Shown here: positions 59,601-64,000 of the stretch, piece after piece | How positions within the stretch are numbered: position 1 is the stretch's first letter | Layout: each line of letters opens with the position of its first letter | Assembly: GCA_963169105.1 (NCBI GenBank) | Contig: OY720643.1 | Span: 86,411,696-86,475,695 of the forward strand | Direction of reading: 5' to 3' | Length of the DNA stretch: 64,000 nt | Source of the DNA: Ceriagrion tenellum | Taxonomy: Eukaryota; Arthropoda; Insecta; Odonata; Coenagrionidae | Made by a program: the position numbers and the translations under genes | Notes under the pieces: model-generated | The model's database searches: none | Seen by the model: only the letters and a program-made list of their open reading frames with translations | Told to the model about the DNA's origin: nothing

Positions 59601-62274
59601 ATTTTTTTCACACTCAAACAAGGATCTGACGTAACACGTCAAGGTAGCTTTCAAGTTCCTGTTATCTATTCCCTCAAAGTTCGTGGCGTTCATTCTTTTC
59701 TTAGAATTCTTGTGTATCCATTGTTCAAGTGCGCCCTTGAATTGAATTTATGACTTCGCATGGATTGCGAAAATCCCCAAAGTGAAATTTTCACGTGACA
59801 TAATCTCTAACATTTCACATTGTAGTGACTACCTAGGTTTTTTCTTTCAATTCAGGTCAACGTTCATCAAGTCCGATTCCTTAATGGTACCGTTTATGGG
59901 CAGCAATTACGCTGATGACTCTGAATGTATATTTAATTTCTGCGGAGTGAACGTTTTTTACTCAGAACGGACTCATTACGCTCATGCAGCGAGGAAATCA
60001 CTGCATAATTCAACTTGTGTGAAGCGGGTTATTCATTTTTTTTAAATATCAAATATTGAAGCTAAATTTATTTGTGTTTACTTTCCTATCTTCATCGAAG
60101 CATTAAGCATTACTTCTGTATTATTATATTGGAAAGTAAATACAATACAAGAATTTGCAATATCGTCTAAATGAACGATGTTAAAATAGTAAAAAATGTA
60201 CGTGTGACAGTCGTAGAGATTAATAATTTGATTAATGGGTTGGCGAAAATTTAAATGGAAGAGATTTCAAACGGAATGATTTGGTCTTGTCCGTTTCAGA
60301 AAAAACATTGGGAAACGTAAAATTCAAGCCCTAATCGAACACATATGTTTGACTTTAATACATGCTGTATTTGTGACAGACTTTTTTGCAACTTTATTGG
60401 TTCCATCTCCACAAGAAAAAAAAATTATATTTTTTTTGGTTATGAAGGAATTGAGATTTTAGGGATATGAAGAAATGAAGGAAAGCAAGGAAAAAAGAAA
60501 CTTTTTTTGTTTTATTACTGCTAGTGTTGTTACATTCTTGCAATATCTCCGCAGTACTATCTTCAGCCCTGTTCAGAAGTTCCTTTTAGGCGGGGCGATC
60601 ACCTAATTGGAACAAACTGATAACTGGTAAAACTGGAGTAAAAAGATGTATCACCAGGGTGTTTGCAACCACATAGTCAAATTGAAATCATGTTTAACTG
60701 AAAGGACATCCACATATTGTCAAGTAAATGGTCTTCAGAATTCCCGAAGACGCTACTTGGTAATCCTTTACCCTAGGTTTACGTTTTCCCTGCCCTCTTG
60801 GTTCAAATTTAACAACCTAAGTGTCCACTTTCTTGTTTAGGGATTTCTAGCAGCTAGGAGAGCTCATTAACTATGTAAAGGTGATTTAACGGACTCGAAT
60901 AATTATGAATATTTCTATTTTTCTACATTTTAACGGTCAATGTTCGGTGACATGTTGTAAAATGGAATGGACCATAATCAGGGTGTCAAATTGAAACTGA
61001 TATGCTCCTGCAGCCCTCATTTTGGCTGCATATTGACAGGCAATTTAAATTATTTGAAGTTATTAAGGCGTTTAGCTAGTTTAATGAGACTTGGGTACTC
61101 TTGGTATTTATACGGAATTAATGAAGACTTCCACCTAATTGTTACATTCAACTTTCAAATAAAATAAACGATATTACAATATTTTTTTGCATATGGTTCA
61201 CCTGCATTCCTGGTTCAGCTTAAATTACCTTTTCAGCAGTTAATTTGTAGCTGGATGATTTATAGTTATTTTTAGACATGTCACTTAATTTGCATGTATA
61301 CATAGTGGAATTAGCACTTAATTTACCTCGTATATTTAAATGTTCTATACGATAGCAGATTTTCCAAAATCAAATACATAATCATTGCAAAAATCCGTCA
61401 AATACAGTTATTTATAAATATTTTGGAATAGTGCAAGAATTTTTTGCAAATTTCCACGATCCATAACGTCGACTCAAATATTTTACGCCACTGCAACGTA
61501 GTTCTTCTCCTCCATACAATTATTTCCACTGAAAGAATGTAGTGACAGTGATTTATTTTTTTAGCTAAAGATAAATTTCGATTGTCTTCCCCTATTAGCT
61601 CACCTTCTCATAGAAATAGGTCCTATTACTGGCTGAGTGACCGGGACCGGGAGTGATTAACTACCAGCTGGACTCTGGGACTATATGATTAACCAAAAAT
61701 TATTTTATTCTTACAATCTATTACATACTAGAATTCCTTAACACAAGACCATCAATGGATGAAGTATATGGAGGTAAAATTGGTGATTTATGTTTGAAGG
61801 TGGAGTTTTTGTCATATTTCTCCAATGCATCAAATTATAAACTATTCAATCCTTCGATAGGACACCTGATTATCCTCAATAGAAAAAAAATTTGTTAAAC
61901 CCTCATTTAGAAAAGATATTCCTATTTAAGGATTTTGACAAATAAATCAGTTAACAATGTTAGTCAATTTTACCAACGACATCTGTTTGGACTTCATGCC
62001 AGGTTGAAATACATCGGAATCAGTAAATTTCTTCTCTTTATAAATAATAAAAAGATATTTTAAATTTATTTGGCAGGCTGGCCATGCCCTTCGCTGTCAG
62101 GATGGAATTTAAACTGTGATCCACATGACCACGTTTAAAAATATAGATTGGTAGGAGTTTTTGATTGGGTGGCAATTATTTCCCCAATTCTCACGCACAC
62201 TGTGATGAGTTTATGACTAAGCCTTCATTATCTTCATCACTTGCCATGTTTTTGAAGCTGTGTAGATTTTTGAA
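53662..62274. other. No gene recognised
   Basis: Apart from the TCGATGA block at 55.1-55.4 kb this is AT-rich DNA. The 146-codon frame at 58228-58668 is Cys/Phe/Leu-rich without a recognisable motif. Confidence 0.5.
55115..55440. repeat. TCGATGA-rich degenerate satellite-like block
   Basis: Short units of the type gtcgatgagtcgatgaatt and agtcggtgaattcatcgat recur on both strands, so many local palindromes form. The block is interrupted by a GC-rich insert at about 55363-55405. Its start (gtgcgatatttcgattcatc) resembles the repetitive ends of some DNA transposons, but no matching far end was found. Confidence 0.7.
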
Positions 62275-62890
62275 GTGGTAGATAGTTTGTCGAATATTAA
62301 GCAAGTGAATTTCTTAACCTATCTTGGATGTACCATCACGTAGGACGGAAGAAGTATGACGGACATCAAGCGGAGATTAGCATAAGCCAAGAAGGCGTTC
62401 AGGGGAAAAAGACAACTGTTGTGCTCAAAGAATATAGGACTACAAATCAGGAAACAGTGTGTGAAAACATTCGTGTGGAGCACAGCATATGGATCAGAAG
62501 CATGGACTATTGGAAAAGCTGACCAGCAAGGACTATAAGTCTTCTAAACTTGGTGTAGCATGAGCATCTGAAGATAAATGGATGGATAGAATAAGAAATG
62601 ATGAAGTGTACTGATAAGTAGAAGAGGAAAAGACCATATAGAACACCATGTAGAATAGAAGAACATGATGGATTGGAAACATCCTGAGACACAATGGGTT
62701 TGTGAAGAACATAATTGAAGGCAAAATAAAGGGAAAAGTCCCCAGAGGAAAACCCAGGAATCAGTTTATGGGCCAAATAAATAGGAAAGTGCATAGAAAG
62801 AGATGCCAGGAAGTAGGGGAATTAGCGTAAGATAGGGAAGGGTGGAGGGCTGCAGTCAACCAACCTTAGGATTGAACAACCAATGATAAT
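62275..62890 (+). pseudogene. LINE reverse-transcriptase C-terminal relic (longest copy)
   Basis: With frame changes it reads NFLTYLGCTIT, DGRSMTDIKRRLA, AKKAFRGKRQLLCSKNIGLQ, IRKQCVKTFVWSTAYGSEAW, then degraded FVKNIIEGKIKGKVPRGKPR and a C-terminus equivalent to DREGWRAAVNQP. This spans the thumb and C-terminal region of a non-LTR retrotransposon polyprotein. Many substitutions and frameshifts make it inactive. Confidence 0.75.
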
Positions 62891-64000
62891 AGTTTGGCGA
62901 CAATAATTTGGTCCCAGGTATTCAAGTCCATGAACTGTGCATGAAATTAATGTAGAAATAATGCCTCTTCCCCATGAAAAGTCATCTGTGCCTTAAAACC
63001 CCCTCAATTCTGTGTACTTTCAGCTAGAAAGCTAGCTTTGCGTGGAAGAGTACCCAAGCATGTCTATGTAACGCTGCGTAGTATGTGAGCTGAGTGTAAT
63101 GGGGCTGGATTTAGATGAATACTCACGTGGGTATTAATTATTTAGAAACGGCTTAAGAGCGTGTGAGGGAGGCCTCCACCAGCTTTTACCCAATTCCATC
63201 CTCCAGCTGTTCCTCCCCCGTCTACGAACCACTTCTCTGCGCCCTATCTGTGTTTCACCGCACCCCCCACCAGGGTGTCGTGCCCCATAAGAATTTAAGG
63301 TCCCCTCCACCCGCAAGACCCTTGTAATTTAGTGTTCCTTCCCTTCCTCTCCCCCACTTCATGGCCCTCAAGATCCTGCTTGGTGCACTAGGGTCCTGTT
63401 ATTCATTGAATATCACCCTGCACCTTAAGCCACTTCGCCTTATGAAATTGTTATCTCAATCGTCTTGAGCAGTCATCATAGTACGTGCATTGCCACCCAC
63501 CTCGCCGTTCCATATCGGGGTAGCCACAGTCAAAAACATTTAATTCTTTATTTAGGCGCAGTCAAAAATACCTCTGCTAGCCCTGTAAACCTGGCTCATC
63601 TTTATTGGCTTTTTCTATTGTGCCCTAACCTTTCATACCTTTAATTCTCCAGGATTTTGGGGACATCCTGAGTAATATGAAGCTCGCATGTCCTGGATTT
63701 TGTCGGTGTTTTTTCTTGCCGTATTCGCACTAGGCTGATAATTGCTCTGATCTGGTTGATAATTTTACTGGTGTTGCCTGTGGTGGTGGTTTATTACCTT
63801 GACAGTGACACGAAGTGTCGTAATCTTGGTTGGTGTTAACAAAAAAGAGCGAGTAAATTACTAATGAGTTCTTTTACTCCCACCAGCATCATGCGCATGG
63901 AATATTTCCACTAAGTTACGCCTGAAACGCTTTAATGAATAAGCTTCCCATGCAACGAAGTTCAGTTACTCTCGCGTGTTACTTTATAATTATTGTCTTG
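62891..64000. other. No gene recognised
   Basis: A C-rich patch at 63160-63380 and the dispersed motif at 63899 are the only notable features. Confidence 0.5.
63899..63932 (+). repeat. Dispersed motif, copy 3
   Basis: It reads ggaatatttccactaagtta then cgcctgaaacgc, 30 of about 32 positions in common with the 52131 copy. Confidence 0.7.

Noticed and set aside
62507..62794. 95-codon - strand frame
   Set aside because: Shadow of the LINE relic on the + strand.
1..64000. CRISPR array, bacterial operon, rRNA or prophage
   Set aside because: No regularly spaced direct repeats of the right size, no packed genes and clear spliced exons; the window is eukaryotic.

Overview
The window looks like nuclear DNA from an arthropod, most likely an insect. 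It is AT-rich, has no operon-like gene packing, and long stop-free frames are rare. The two coding exons I can recognise are separated by a 3.3-kb intron with canonical GT..AG ends. The rest is intron or intergenic DNA carrying degraded transposable elements: Penelope-like elements, truncated LINEs, tRNA-derived SINE-like copies, a piggyBac-type MITE and many foldback repeats. I cannot place the species from sequence alone.

The one identifiable host gene is a member of the Sidestep (Side) family of immunoglobulin-superfamily cell-surface proteins, on the + strand. Exon 33868-34179 encodes the membrane-proximal fibronectin type III domain. Exon 37453-37827 encodes the transmembrane helix and a Gly-rich cytoplasmic tail that ends in the motif EKNPDIIPQ. 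Both exons are GC-rich and the splice phase between them matches (phase 1). The N-terminal Ig exons were not found and probably lie upstream. A weak candidate for a last tail exon lies at 49777-49904.

On the - strand there are exon-like frames of unknown identity: 33107-33274 (a symmetric phase 0-0 exon), 29178-29772 (two pieces joined in phase by a 127-bp intron), 30871-31053, and 48601-48865 (good acceptor, GTAAGT donor). The last sits beside a 12-unit, strictly 21-bp tandem repeat (48214-48465) that keeps a 122-codon frame open.

The most interesting layer is a set of small self-cleaving RNA motifs. Hammerhead-ribozyme-like sequences with the minimal architecture reported for Penelope-like elements occur at 51184-51237 (-, intact core) and 53552-53598 (+, intact core), with decayed copies at 20349-20398 (-) and 36733-36767 (+). 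The 53-kb copy lies in the right terminal repeat of an 808-bp Penelope-like element (52841-53648). That element has inverted terminal repeats, a 13-bp target-site duplication and a residual GIY-YIG endonuclease frame.

Layout: 1-7.4 kb, unannotated DNA with a pair of inverted 0.4-kb dispersed repeats; 7.4-7.8 kb, LINE relic; 7.8-29 kb, non-coding with foldbacks, SINE-like copies, a LINE relic at 24 kb and a MITE at 28.5 kb; 29-33.3 kb, - strand exon-like frames; 33.8-37.8 kb, Side exons with a piggyBac MITE and a Penelope-type inverted repeat in the intron; 38-46 kb, mostly empty with SINE-like copies; 46-53.7 kb, dense transposon relics, the 21-bp repeat and the ribozymes; 55 kb, TCGATGA-rich satellite-like block; 56-62 kb, empty; 62.3-62.9 kb, the longest LINE relic.
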